Under the pieces are notes generated by a model. That model ran no database searches, was not told where the DNA came from, and was given only the letters and a program-made list of their open reading frames with translations. Of a DNA stretch of 46,512 nt, positions 1 through 8,818 are shown piece after piece. Origin of the DNA: Bacteroidales bacterium (lineage in GTDB: Bacteria > Bacteroidota > Bacteroidia > Bacteroidales > UBA932); NCBI GenBank assembly GCA_009777095.1, contig WRMN01000017.1, forward strand, positions 1-46,512. Direction: 5' to 3'. A program made the translations under genes and the position numbers. Positions within the stretch are counted from its first letter, which is position 1; each line of letters begins with the position of its first letter.

Positions 1-1227
1 AAAATGTTTCCTGACGTTACCGATGAGCAATGGAATGATTGGAAATGGCAGGTTAAAAATCGGATAGAGACATTAGAAGATTTAAAAAAATGTATTAATC
101 TTACTGCCGATGAGGAGGAAGGCATACGGCAATCGTTAAAAACATTGCGCATGGCTATTACGCCTTACTATTTAAGTTTGATTAATTTAGAAAATCCGGA
201 ATGCTCCATACGAAAGCAAGCTGTTCCAACTATTGCGGAATTGCACCGCTCGGAAGCCGATTTGTTGGATCCCTTGCATGAAGATGAAGATGCGCCTGTT
301 CCGGGCTTAACGCACCGCTATCCCGATCGGGTGTTGTTGCTCATTACCGACCAATGCTCCATGTATTGCCGTCATTGCACCCGCCGCCGTTTTGCAGGAC
401 AGCATGACGGAGAATCATCGTCGGAACGCATTGAAAAGGCTATTGACTACATTGCTAAAACGCCGCAAGTGCGAGATGTATTATTATCGGGAGGCGATGC
501 CTTGTTGGTCAGCGATGCAAAATTAGAGTCCATTATACAACGCTTACGCGCTATTCCTCACGTGGAAATCATTCGCATCGGCACTCGCGTTCCGGTGGTT
601 TGCCCGCAGCGTATTACGCCGGAATTGGTAAACATGTTGAAAAAACATCAACCGATTTGGGTAAACACTCACTTCAATCATGCGAATGAAATTACGCAGG
701 AATCACGTAAAGCTTGTGCGCTCATGGCTGATGCGGGCATACCCTTGGGGAACCAATCGGTATTACTGCGCGGAGTGAACGATTGTCCGCAAATCATGAA
801 ACGCTTGGTCTATGAATTGGTGAAGATGAGAGTACGTCCGTACTATATTTATCAATGTGATTTATCGATGGGCTTGGAGCACTTCCGTACACCGATTACC
901 AAAGGAATAGAAATCATAGAAAATTTGCGCGGACACATATCGGGATATGCCGTGCCTACCTTTGTGGTGGACGCTCCGGGCGGCGGTGGAAAAATTCCGG
1001 TGATGCCTACCTATCTTATTTCTCAGAGCCCTTATAGAGTGATATTGCGTAATTTTGAAGGCGTGATTACCACCTATGCGCAACCGATGGATTATACGGA
1101 AACAGAGTGTACATGCGCTGATTGTAAAACTATTCAGAAATCGCAAGGAGTGGCTTCTTTAATGCATGGTAAAAAATTAGCCTTAGAGCCGGAGGAATTG
1201 GAACGCAAGCAGCGATTATCAAAATAA
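1..1227 (+). CDS. kamA: L-lysine 2,3-aminomutase (5' end probably cut by window edge)
   Basis: Radical SAM/PLP enzyme that converts L-lysine to L-beta-lysine, the first step of lysine fermentation. Counting from the ATG at base 4, the radical-SAM cluster is C118-x3-C122-x2-C125 ([13 protein letters not shown]). The PLP lysine is K330 in [11 protein letters not shown]. All four residues sit seven positions earlier than in the characterised clostridial enzyme as I remember it (C125/C129/C132, K337). The reading frame is open to base 1, and the protein begins at [12 protein letters not shown], which is internal in relatives. The real start is therefore probably a few codons left of the window, although the ATG at 4 cannot be excluded. 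The stop is followed directly by kamB: the TAATG junction shares one base. Family assignment is near certain. Confidence 0.96.
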   Translation, partial: KMFPDVTDEQWNDWKWQVKNRIETLEDLKKCINLTADEEEGIRQSLKTLRMAITPYYLSLINLENPECSIRKQAVPTIAELHRSEADLLDPLHEDEDAPVPGLTHRYPDRVLLLITDQCSMYCRHCTRRRFAGQHDGESSSERIEKAIDYIAKTPQVRDVLLSGGDALLVSDAKLESIIQRLRAIPHVEIIRIGTRVPVVCPQRITPELVNMLKKHQPIWVNTHFNHANEITQESRKACALMADAGIPLGNQSVLLRGVNDCPQIMKRLVYELVKMRVRPYYIYQCDLSMGLEHFRTPITKGIEIIENLRGHISGYAVPTFVVDAPGGGGKIPVMPTYLISQSPYRVILRNFEGVITTYAQPMDYTETECTCADCKTIQKSQGVASLMHGKKLALEPEELERKQRLSK

Positions 1228-2243
1228 TGCCTTTCATTGATACAATAACACGGTTTAACAGCGTGTCGATTGTGGGTATGGCGAAAAATACCGGCAAAAC
1301 GACCTGCCTGAACTATGTGATTCACCGCTTGCAGGAAAAAGGACTGAAAATAGCGCTGACTTCTATCGGCGTTGACGGCGAAGAGCGCGATGTGCTGTAT
1401 GACACACCAAAACCTCGGATTGTACTGCATGAGGGAATGGTATTTATTACTTCGGAAAAAGATTTTGCGCAACGTGAATTTCCTGCTGAACTATTATCTG
1501 TGTCGGAACGCGCAACCCCTCTTGGCTGCTTGACTACCGCAAGAGCTAAAGACTCAGGTAAGGTAGTACTTTCAGGTCCTTCCGACTCGGCATGGCTGCA
1601 AGAGATGATTTCAACCATGCCGGACTACGGCGTGGAACTTACATTGGTAGATGGCGCGCTCTCGCGAATGAGCTTAGCCTCTCCTGCAGTAACCGATGCC
1701 ATGGTCTTGTGTACCGGCGCAGCTTGTTCTGCACAATTGTCGGAATTAATCCGCCGAACGAAATTTCGCTGTACGCTGATAAGTCTGCCGAAAGTATCCG
1801 CTGCATTATATGATTTGCTGTATCCATTGAATAGCGGCGTGTGGTTGTTAACAGAAAAAGAGGAAGTGATAAAAAAAATAGCTGAAACAGTATTTACTAT
1901 TGATAATAATTTGGAACAATCATTGTCGGATAAACTCACTGTTTATGCTTCCGGCGCAGTAACTGACACTTTTCTGAAATCCTTATGTGGGCGCACACAC
2001 AGCGCTATAAAGTTAGTGGTGCGGGATTTTTCCAAGCTCTTTGTTTCCTCCTTGACCTACGATCGTTTTATACGGAAAGGAGGAAGCATAGAAGTCTTGC
2101 AAAAAGCAAAACTGCTGGCCGTGTGTACCAATCCGGTGTCGCCCGAAGGAACGCGCTTGAATCCCTTAATGTTGAAAGAAGAAATGCAGGAGGCCTTACA
2201 GCTTCCGGTGTATGACATAGTTCAGATAATAAATAATGAATGA
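1227..2243 (+). CDS. kamB: KamB, putative lysine 5,6-aminomutase reactivase subunit (P-loop protein)
   Basis: A 338-residue cytoplasmic P-loop protein with a Walker A-like motif GMAKNTGKT at residues 17-25 near the N-terminus. In lysine-fermenting bacteria the gene after kamA codes for such a protein. It is annotated as KamB, thought to work with the MutS-like KamC to reactivate the adenosylcobalamin-dependent lysine 5,6-aminomutase after inactivation. That role rests on family annotation, not on anything specific I can see here. It shares one base with kamA and overlaps the next gene by 8 bp. No kamC follows: a DUF1016 nuclease gene occupies its place. Length and position fit KamB well. Function is less certain than identity. 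Confidence 0.8.
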   Translation: MPFIDTITRFNSVSIVGMAKNTGKTTCLNYVIHRLQEKGLKIALTSIGVDGEERDVLYDTPKPRIVLHEGMVFITSEKDFAQREFPAELLSVSERATPLGCLTTARAKDSGKVVLSGPSDSAWLQEMISTMPDYGVELTLVDGALSRMSLASPAVTDAMVLCTGAACSAQLSELIRRTKFRCTLISLPKVSAALYDLLYPLNSGVWLLTEKEEVIKKIAETVFTIDNNLEQSLSDKLTVYASGAVTDTFLKSLCGRTHSAIKLVVRDFSKLFVSSLTYDRFIRKGGSIEVLQKAKLLAVCTNPVSPEGTRLNPLMLKEEMQEALQLPVYDIVQIINNE

Positions 2244-3303
2244 CATGAAGAACAAAAATATAACGCTTATAAATACAGATAAAGAAATCGTCGATAATGA
2301 TTTATTCAACAACATTCGCGGAGTGTTGAATAATGCCCGACAAAAAGCATTTGCTGCTGTGAACGCCGCAATGGTAGAGGCATACTGGAATATTGGTCGA
2401 TTAATTGTTGAAAGGCAGGGAGACAAGGAACGTGCTGTATATGGCGATGGTCTGATAGTTGGCTTGTCAAAGCAGTTGACTGCTGAGTATGGTAAGGGTT
2501 TCACCATGACCAATTTGAAGTACATGCGACAGTTTTACCTTACTTTCGAAAAAGGTCACGCACTGCGTGGCCAATTGAGCTGGACACATTATCGGCTGAT
2601 TATGAGAGTAGAAAACCAGCAAGCACGTGATTACTATTTGGATGAATGTGCAAAGGGCAATTGGAGTACGCGACAACTTGAACGACAAATCAACAGTTTT
2701 TGCTATGAACGTGTTCTTTCCAGCAAACACAGTAATGAGGTACGGAATGAAATTATTAGAAAAGAGCCTAATATAACGCCACACGATGTTATTAAAGACC
2801 CCTATGTATTGGAATTTTTAGGGCTAAAACAAAACGACCATTTATACGAAACAGAACTCGAACATGCATTAATTAATCATCTACAGAAATTTTTATTAGA
2901 ACTTGGGAAGGGTTTTACATTTGAAGCCCGTCAAAAACGCCTATCCTTTGATGGACGACATTTTTACATAGACTTAGTCTTTTATCATTATATCTTAAAA
3001 TGTTTTGTTCTTATTGACCTGAAAACAGGCGAACTTACCCATCAAGACATCGGACAGATGCAAATGTATGTCAATTACTACACGCGAGAGTTAATGAACA
3101 AGGGCGATAATCCGCCAATAGGAATCATTCTTTGCGCCGATAAGAGCGAAAGTATTGTAAAATATACCTTTCCTGAAGGCGGAAATCCACAGATATTTAC
3201 ATCAAAATATAAGCTGTATTTACCTACCGAAGAAGAACTTGCTCGTGAGATTACAGCAGAAAAAGAATTATTGCTTCAAGAGAAAATTTTTCAGGTAATA
3301 TAA
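2236..3303 (+). CDS. DUF1016 / PD-(D/E)xK nuclease domain protein (YhcG family)
   Basis: 355 residues with the two-part architecture of the YhcG/DUF1016 family. The N-terminal helical domain (about residues 20-180) carries the typical AYWNIGRLIVE and LSWTHYRLIMRV segments. The C-terminal PD-(D/E)xK nuclease-like domain has D246 in FYIDLVFYH and D261-L-K263 in FVLIDLKTG. Homologues are scattered accessory genes often found near restriction-modification systems or mobile DNA; a nuclease activity is inferred from the fold. It overlaps kamB by 8 bp and ends 28 bp before the kamD start. It thus sits inside the lysine operon in the usual place of kamC. A second in-frame ATG at 2245 is a possible start. 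It has no obvious role in lysine degradation. Confidence 0.9.
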   Translation: MNDMKNKNITLINTDKEIVDNDLFNNIRGVLNNARQKAFAAVNAAMVEAYWNIGRLIVERQGDKERAVYGDGLIVGLSKQLTAEYGKGFTMTNLKYMRQFYLTFEKGHALRGQLSWTHYRLIMRVENQQARDYYLDECAKGNWSTRQLERQINSFCYERVLSSKHSNEVRNEIIRKEPNITPHDVIKDPYVLEFLGLKQNDHLYETELEHALINHLQKFLLELGKGFTFEARQKRLSFDGRHFYIDLVFYHYILKCFVLIDLKTGELTHQDIGQMQMYVNYYTRELMNKGDNPPIGIILCADKSESIVKYTFPEGGNPQIFTSKYKLYLPTEEELAREITAEKELLLQEKIFQVI

Positions 3304-3331
3304 TAATGTGAAAACTGAACAAAAAACGATC

Positions 3332-4897
3332 ATGCAAAAAAGTAAATTAGGACTTGATTTCTCAAAGGTGGCCAAAGCCAAAGAAACAGCGCAACATATT
3401 GCTGACGGCGTACAGCAGTTTGTTAATAATTATACCACCGTTGCAGTGGAACGCACCTTGTGCCGCCTCATAGGCATTGATGGCGTAGATGAAAATAGCG
3501 TACCGCTGCCGAATGTGGTGGTAGAGGCTATTCATGAAATCGGCCGCCTGCCTGACGGTGTGCTTGCTTTTTTGGGCAATGCTATGATTGCTACAGGCCT
3601 TTCTCCTCAGGCTATAGCAGAGAAAATAGCCGACGGAACTATAGACATTACGGCTTATCCTGCACAGTCTGCAACCAATATTGCCGCTGTTCTGAAACCC
3701 TTTGTTGATGCTGCCGTAGAACGTATTCGTAACAACAGGAAAGGCCGCGAAGATATGATTGCTAAAATAGGCGAGGGCGCTAAACCTTACATTTATGTAA
3801 TTGTGGCTACCGGTAATATCTATGAAGATGTAGTGCAGGCACAGGCTGCTGCTCGACAGGGGGCGGATATTATCGCGGTAATCCGCACCACCGGACAAAG
3901 CCTGCTCGACTATGTGCCTTACGGTGCAACCACCGAAGGTTTTGGCGGCACTTTTGCTACGCAGGAAAATTTTCGGATTATGCGCAAAGCCTTAGACGAA
4001 GTAGGATTAGAAGTGGGTCGCTACATTCGTTTGTGCAACTATTGTTCAGGACTGTGCATGCCCGAAATTGCGGCTATGGGCGCTCTCGAAGGCTTAGATG
4101 TAATGCTGAATGATGCGCTTTACGGCATCTTGTTCCGCGACATCAACATGCAGCGCACCTTGGTTGACCAGTATTTTTCGCGGATGATTAATGGTTTTGC
4201 AGGAGTAATTATTAACACAGGAGAAGACAATTACCTCACTACAGCCGATGCTTTTGAGGAAGCACATACGGTATTGGCCTCCGACTTAATCAACGAACAA
4301 TTGGCACTGTTAGCCGGAATACCCGAAGAGCAAATGGGCTTGGGACATGCATTTGAGATGGATCCGGAATTGAAAAACGGGTTCCTCTACGAACTGGCGC
4401 AGGCGCAAATGACCCGTGAAATCTTTCCGAAAGCTCCGCTTAAATACATGCCGCCCACAAAATTTATGACAGGCAATGTCTTCCGCGGACATATTCAAAA
4501 TGCTCTCTTCAATGAAATTGCTATATGGACAGGACAAGGGATTCAGCTGCTCGGCATGTTGACAGAAGCTGTGCACACGCCTTTTATGTCCGACCGTTTT
4601 CTCGCTATTGAAAATGCCAAGTACATTTTTAATAACATGCAAAATATCGGCGATGAAGTGGAATTTAAGTCTGGTGGGTTAATACAAAAACGAGCGCAGG
4701 GAGTGTTAGACGAGGCGCTGGTACTTTTAGAAAAGGTAGAAAAAGAAGGACTGTTTTCAGCCTTGGAAAAAGGATTCTTCGCCAATGTAAAACGTCCCAA
4801 AACCGGGGGTAAAGGCTTAGGCGGCGTGGTCGAAAAAAGTGCGAATTATTTAAATCCATTTGTAGAACTGATGAATTGTAATACCGCACACAGATAA
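3332..4897 (+). CDS. kamD: Lysine 5,6-aminomutase alpha subunit
   Basis: Large subunit of the adenosylcobalamin- and PLP-dependent D-lysine/beta-lysine 5,6-aminomutase, which with KamE moves the terminal amino group of beta-lysine to C5, giving 3,5-diaminohexanoate. I chose the ATG at 3332 (MQKSKLGLDFSKVAKAKETA) because it aligns with the start of known KamD proteins and gives 521 residues, close to the roughly 516 usual. A GTG at 3308 would add eight residues. Conserved family stretches include YGATTEGFGGTFATQENF and RLCNYCSGLCMPEIA. The last residues (NCNTAHR) look like translated dispersed-repeat DNA, because the repeat entered at 4888 contains the stop. Unlike the usual layout, kamE does not follow directly; it begins 3.1 kb downstream. 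Confidence 0.96.
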   Translation: MQKSKLGLDFSKVAKAKETAQHIADGVQQFVNNYTTVAVERTLCRLIGIDGVDENSVPLPNVVVEAIHEIGRLPDGVLAFLGNAMIATGLSPQAIAEKIADGTIDITAYPAQSATNIAAVLKPFVDAAVERIRNNRKGREDMIAKIGEGAKPYIYVIVATGNIYEDVVQAQAAARQGADIIAVIRTTGQSLLDYVPYGATTEGFGGTFATQENFRIMRKALDEVGLEVGRYIRLCNYCSGLCMPEIAAMGALEGLDVMLNDALYGILFRDINMQRTLVDQYFSRMINGFAGVIINTGEDNYLTTADAFEEAHTVLASDLINEQLALLAGIPEEQMGLGHAFEMDPELKNGFLYELAQAQMTREIFPKAPLKYMPPTKFMTGNVFRGHIQNALFNEIAIWTGQGIQLLGMLTEAVHTPFMSDRFLAIENAKYIFNNMQNIGDEVEFKSGGLIQKRAQGVLDEALVLLEKVEKEGLFSALEKGFFANVKRPKTGGKGLGGVVEKSANYLNPFVELMNCNTAHR

Positions 4898-4970
4898 CAC
4901 AGATTAGATAAGATGACCGCAGATTAATCTTTTTAAAATCACGTAAAATCGGGATCTTCTGTGTACAAAA
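4888..4970. repeat. Degenerate ACACAGAT-type dispersed repeat
   Basis: The stretch contains CACAGATAACACAGATTAGA, CCGCAGATTAATCTTTTTAA and, in inverted sense near its end, ATCTTCTGTG. This CACAGATT/AATCTGTG pattern resembles short interspersed palindromic repeats that I recall from many Bacteroidota genomes. It begins inside the last codons of kamD, supplies its stop codon and reaches almost to the start of the next gene. It marks the left edge of the extra DNA between kamD and kamE. A matching right-hand copy before kamE was not seen. Confidence 0.55.
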
Positions 4971-4977
4971 AAAGAAT

Positions 4978-5415
4978 ATGTATAAAACAAGAATATATAC
5001 TATTAACGACATAAATAATTTTGAAACAGAATTTTTCAAAATTGTTAATACTTCTATTGATTGGTCTAAATCCCCGTGGCTGTCTTTGCGGCAGATAAAA
5101 TCGGAATATTTTGGCAAAATGCAATGGGGAAAATTTGTAATACATAACAAATATAAAAAAAGAATATGGCTTAGAATAAAAGGAGAAATAAAAAATGATA
5201 AGCTAATTATAAGAATAACACCCTCTACTGGTTGGCATCGCATAATAACTGGAATTATTGTTATTCCTTTTTTTAGTATTCATATTATGCTAATTTCTTG
5301 GTACGTAGGACTGCTTATTATGTTGTTTTTAATAGCTAATGAATATTATTTTTGGAGTGTTTGTTGTAGATTAAAAAATAAATTTATTGAACATATAGAA
5401 AGAATGATTAAATAG
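4978..5415 (+). CDS. Hypothetical membrane protein, AT-rich
   Basis: 145 residues that I do not recognise. The first 85 residues are polar and basic (for example SEYFGKMQWGKFVIHNKYKK). Two adjacent hydrophobic segments follow (about residues 87-105, IITGIIVIPFFSIHIMLIS, and 108-125, VGLLIMLFLIANEYYFW), and a basic tail ends the protein. This suggests a small membrane protein with a cytoplasmic N-terminal region. Base composition is visibly more AT-rich than that of the flanking kam genes, and a dispersed repeat sits just upstream, so it may be acquired DNA. The ATG at 4978 is the first in frame. The ORF lies in an operon-like position between kamD and the GH2 gene but has no evident link to either. 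Confidence 0.6.
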   Translation: MYKTRIYTINDINNFETEFFKIVNTSIDWSKSPWLSLRQIKSEYFGKMQWGKFVIHNKYKKRIWLRIKGEIKNDKLIIRITPSTGWHRIITGIIVIPFFSIHIMLISWYVGLLIMLFLIANEYYFWSVCCRLKNKFIEHIERMIK

Positions 5416-5467
5416 AAAAATTAAATGAATAAATAAACTCTAAGTAACTAAATCAAATAACAATTGT

Positions 5468-7996
5468 ATGACCATAAGAAAAATAGCGATACTACTGACG
5501 TTTGTGTACATGACAATCTCACTTGCCGCTCAGCAAAGGTTGTCGATAGATAAGTACTGGGTCTTTTACCAACAAGGAACTGAGGAGCAATATCCCGCTT
5601 CAGTGCCAGGAACCATACACACCGATTTGTTAACTAATCAGCTAATTCCCGACCCCTTTGAAAATGATAATGAAAATAAACTATATTGGATAGACTCTCT
5701 TAACTGGGTGTATGAAACCACATTTGATATTAACCGGTCTTATGTGAAAGCCAACTTGGTCTTTGAAGGCTTGGATACTTATGCCGATGTTTTTCTTGAT
5801 GAGCAACTATTGTTTTCTAATAACAATATGTTTGTTACACAATCAATTGCATTAGATAATATATCGCTCGGACCACATCGACTGAAAATAATATTTTATT
5901 CGGCATTAAAAGAAATTGCAAAATATAATTCGGCCGATTATTATATTTTACAGGAAGAACCCAGAGCTTTCGCGCGCAAAGCGCAATATCACTTCGGCTG
6001 GGACTGGGGGCCGCGTTTTGTAACTATGGGCATTTGGAAACCGGTGTATTTGGAATTGTTTGATGAAAGGCCTCAAATATGTGAAGTGTCATTGAAGCAA
6101 AAGTACGTAGATGAGAAAATGTATTCCGGCATACTAAATTTAGAATGTCGTCTTTTTATTCCTGAAGGACAGGATTGTGAAATTGTCCTTAGAGAACAGT
6201 CTTCCGGTGGAGACATCTTTTGGAAAAAGCATTTACATAAAATTAAAGGCGATATTTTGATAGCAGACTCTGTGGATTTTCCTTTCTATATCGAATGGTA
6301 TCCGAATGGATTAGGAGATCCTTTTTTGCATAATTTTGTATTGGAATTGTATGTCGGCAATCAATTGGTAGATGCTCGGGAAAAACGTGTGGGATTTAAA
6401 AACATTCGTTTGCATCGGACAAAAGATGAGAAAGGCGAACAGTTTTACTTTAGCGTCAATGGACATAATGTGTTTGCCAAGGGTGCAAACTGGATACCTG
6501 CCGAAAGCTTCCTGCCTCGCCTAACCAAAGCCGATTATCATTCCTTGATAGCGCAAGCTGCGAAAAGTAACTTCAACATGTTGCGTGTGTGGGGCGGCGG
6601 AATTTATGAAGACGAAGCCTTCTATGAGGCCTGTGATGAAATGGGTATTATGGTATGGCAGGATTTTTCCTTTGCCTGCGCCATGTATCCTGCAACACCC
6701 GATTTTTTGAAAAGTGTTGAAATGGAAGCGACCGAACAAATCCGGCGTATTTCGCAACACGCTTGTTTGGCTTTGTGGTGCGGCAATAATGAGAACGAAG
6801 AAGGGTGGCACAATTGGGGTTGGAAGCAGCAATTCGGCGCCGACACGACAAAGGTTTGGGATAATTATACTCGATTGTTCCATCGTTTGTTGCCCGGCTT
6901 GATACAACAATATGACCCCGGCCGCGATTATCATGTCTCCTCCCCTGTATTCGGTTGGGGCAAGAAAGAAAGCATGCTTGTGGGCGATAGTCATTATTGG
7001 GGCGTGTGGTGGGGAATGGAGCCTTTTGCTATGTACAAACAGAAAGTACCACGTTTTATGAGTGAATATGGGTTCCAAGGCTTCCCTTCTTTATCTACAC
7101 TCTATAATTTTATGCCCGATGAGCAAGACCGTTATCTAAGTTCTGACGCCATGAAAATGCATCAGAAACATCCGCGTGGTTACGAAACCATTCAAACCTT
7201 TATGGAACGAGAGTACAAGATTCCGGATAATTTGGAAGATTATGCTTACACCTCACAACTATTGCAAGCTTACGGCATGAACACAGCTATAGAGGCCCAT
7301 CGGAGAGCAAAACCCTACTGTATGGGGACTTTGTATTGGCAATTCAACGATTGCTGGCCGGTAGTATCATGGTCGGGCATTGATTATTATAAAGAATGGA
7401 AAGCCCTGCAATATTTTGTTAGAAAAGCTTATGCCCAACACCTGCTAAGCTTTGATACAGTTGAAGATAAAACTTGTCTATGGGCGATAACCGATTCTAT
7501 TGCAGATGTTTACGGGAAGTTAGAAATAGTGTTTTCTACTTTTGCAGGAAAAGAAATATACCGGAAAGACAGTTTGCTTACTATCCCCGCCAATAGCGCG
7601 CAAAAAATCTGGGAATGCCGTACTGCCGATTTTATCAAAGGCGAAGATAGTTTAACCACATTCTGTCATGCCCGCTTCCTGATAGGCGACCGCCAAGCGG
7701 CAGAGTCCATAAACTATTATTCATCACCTAAAAATACCCCTTATCCTGCCGCCAATCTAACTGTGTCGTTGCAAAACAATGGTGAAATTATACTGCAAGC
7801 CGACCAATTAGTGAAAAATATTTGTATTTTATATGAGGGAAAACAATCACCCTTCTCCGATAATTTCTTCGATATGCTGCCCGGACAGCCTTATACCGTC
7901 AAATTATTGAAAGACAAGCTAATTGCACCTGACCTTCTTCAACTTAAATCGCTCAACACTTCTCTAAATGTTCAATTCATAATTCATCAATCATAA
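5468..7996 (+). CDS. Secreted GH2-family beta-mannosidase
   Basis: An 842-residue exo-acting glycoside hydrolase of family GH2, beta-mannosidase type, predicted to release mannose from non-reducing ends of beta-mannosides. A signal peptide (MTIRKIAILLTFVYMTISLAAQ) points to the periplasm. The N-terminal sugar-binding domain includes the beta-mannosidase hallmark FGWDWGPRFVTMG. The TIM barrel has the acid/base E442 in WCGNNENEEGW and the nucleophile E533 in FMSEYGFQG. WQFNDCWPVVSWSGID is also typical. Length is normal for the family. It lies between kamD and kamE, 20 bp before kamE and on the same strand, a context unrelated to mannan use; no other mannan gene is in the window. Specificity within GH2 is inferred from motif pattern. 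Confidence 0.92.
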   Translation: MTIRKIAILLTFVYMTISLAAQQRLSIDKYWVFYQQGTEEQYPASVPGTIHTDLLTNQLIPDPFENDNENKLYWIDSLNWVYETTFDINRSYVKANLVFEGLDTYADVFLDEQLLFSNNNMFVTQSIALDNISLGPHRLKIIFYSALKEIAKYNSADYYILQEEPRAFARKAQYHFGWDWGPRFVTMGIWKPVYLELFDERPQICEVSLKQKYVDEKMYSGILNLECRLFIPEGQDCEIVLREQSSGGDIFWKKHLHKIKGDILIADSVDFPFYIEWYPNGLGDPFLHNFVLELYVGNQLVDAREKRVGFKNIRLHRTKDEKGEQFYFSVNGHNVFAKGANWIPAESFLPRLTKADYHSLIAQAAKSNFNMLRVWGGGIYEDEAFYEACDEMGIMVWQDFSFACAMYPATPDFLKSVEMEATEQIRRISQHACLALWCGNNENEEGWHNWGWKQQFGADTTKVWDNYTRLFHRLLPGLIQQYDPGRDYHVSSPVFGWGKKESMLVGDSHYWGVWWGMEPFAMYKQKVPRFMSEYGFQGFPSLSTLYNFMPDEQDRYLSSDAMKMHQKHPRGYETIQTFMEREYKIPDNLEDYAYTSQLLQAYGMNTAIEAHRRAKPYCMGTLYWQFNDCWPVVSWSGIDYYKEWKALQYFVRKAYAQHLLSFDTVEDKTCLWAITDSIADVYGKLEIVFSTFAGKEIYRKDSLLTIPANSAQKIWECRTADFIKGEDSLTTFCHARFLIGDRQAAESINYYSSPKNTPYPAANLTVSLQNNGEIILQADQLVKNICILYEGKQSPFSDNFFDMLPGQPYTVKLLKDKLIAPDLLQLKSLNTSLNVQFIIHQS

Positions 7997-8016
7997 CTCA
8001 TAAATAATACATCATC

Positions 8017-8808
8017 ATGAGCACAGGATTATATTCAACAACTGCAAAAGACTTTGACCAGACATTAGATTTGACGAAGATTAAACCATACGGCGACACG
8101 CTGAACGACGGCAAAGTACAGCTGAGTTTTACCTTGCCGGTAGCATGCAGCGACGAGGCTATTGAAGCCGCCAAGCAATTAATGTATAAAATGGGGTTCG
8201 ATAATCCGCAGGTAGTGTTTTACAAAGAACTGACCGCCGGTTATACCTTCTTTAATTGCTATGGAAATGTTTCCCACACTGTCGATTTCACACAAATTAA
8301 GGTACAAAAGGTAGAAAGCGCTACATGGTCAATGAACGATACTGATGAGTTTATCAAAAAACATATTGGGCGAAAAATTGTGGTAGTAGGCGCCAGCACC
8401 GGCTCCGATGCGCACACAGTAGGCATCGACGCCATCATGAATATGAAAGGCTATGCCGGACGTTATGGCTTGGAACGTTACGAAATGATAACCGCCATAA
8501 ACATGGGAAGTCAGGTGCCTAATGAGGATTTTATTAAAAAAGCTATAGAAGTCAATGCCGACGCCATCTTAGTCTCGCAAACGGTTACGCAGAAAGATGT
8601 ACACGTGAAGAATATGACCGAGTTGATAGAAATGTTAGATGCCGAAGGCTTACGCAGTAAAATGATTGTAGTATGCGGCGGCCCGCGCATTTCTCATGAA
8701 TTAGCCAAAGAGCTGGGCTTCGACGCAGGCTTTGGCATGAACACCTATGCCGATGATGTGGCCTCGTTTATTGCGCAGGAAGTAGATAGAAGAACGAAAT
8801 ATAAATAA
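8017..8808 (+). CDS. kamE: Lysine 5,6-aminomutase beta subunit
   Basis: Small subunit of lysine 5,6-aminomutase carrying the cobalamin-binding Rossmann domain. The cobalt-ligand histidine is H133 in GSDAHTVGIDAIM, and the PLP Schiff-base lysine is K144 in NMKGYAGRYGLERY. Both fall at the numbers I recall for the clostridial beta subunit (H133 and K144). The length of 263 residues is typical. The start ATG at 8017 lies 20 bp after the GH2 stop, and the CoA-transferase gene follows 10 bp after its stop. It must pair with KamD, encoded 3.1 kb upstream, so both subunits appear intact although their genes are separated. The adenosylcobalamin needed could come from the adenosyltransferase encoded at 15623-16129. 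Confidence 0.97.
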   Translation: MSTGLYSTTAKDFDQTLDLTKIKPYGDTLNDGKVQLSFTLPVACSDEAIEAAKQLMYKMGFDNPQVVFYKELTAGYTFFNCYGNVSHTVDFTQIKVQKVESATWSMNDTDEFIKKHIGRKIVVVGASTGSDAHTVGIDAIMNMKGYAGRYGLERYEMITAINMGSQVPNEDFIKKAIEVNADAILVSQTVTQKDVHVKNMTELIEMLDAEGLRSKMIVVCGGPRISHELAKELGFDAGFGMNTYADDVASFIAQEVDRRTKYK

Positions 8809-8818
8809 ATTTTTTACT

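Noticed and set aside
1986-1999. Near-operator TGTGGGCGCACACA inside kamB, one base off the palindrome core
   Set aside because: The symmetry is broken and it lies far from the pectin locus. The same 14-mer at 35418-35431 in the CE8 gene encodes ordinary codons for a Val-Gly-Ala-His stretch. I see no promoter near either.
3362-3898. 178-residue frame antisense to kamD
   Set aside because: It lies wholly inside the well-supported kamD gene and shows no domain or start context.
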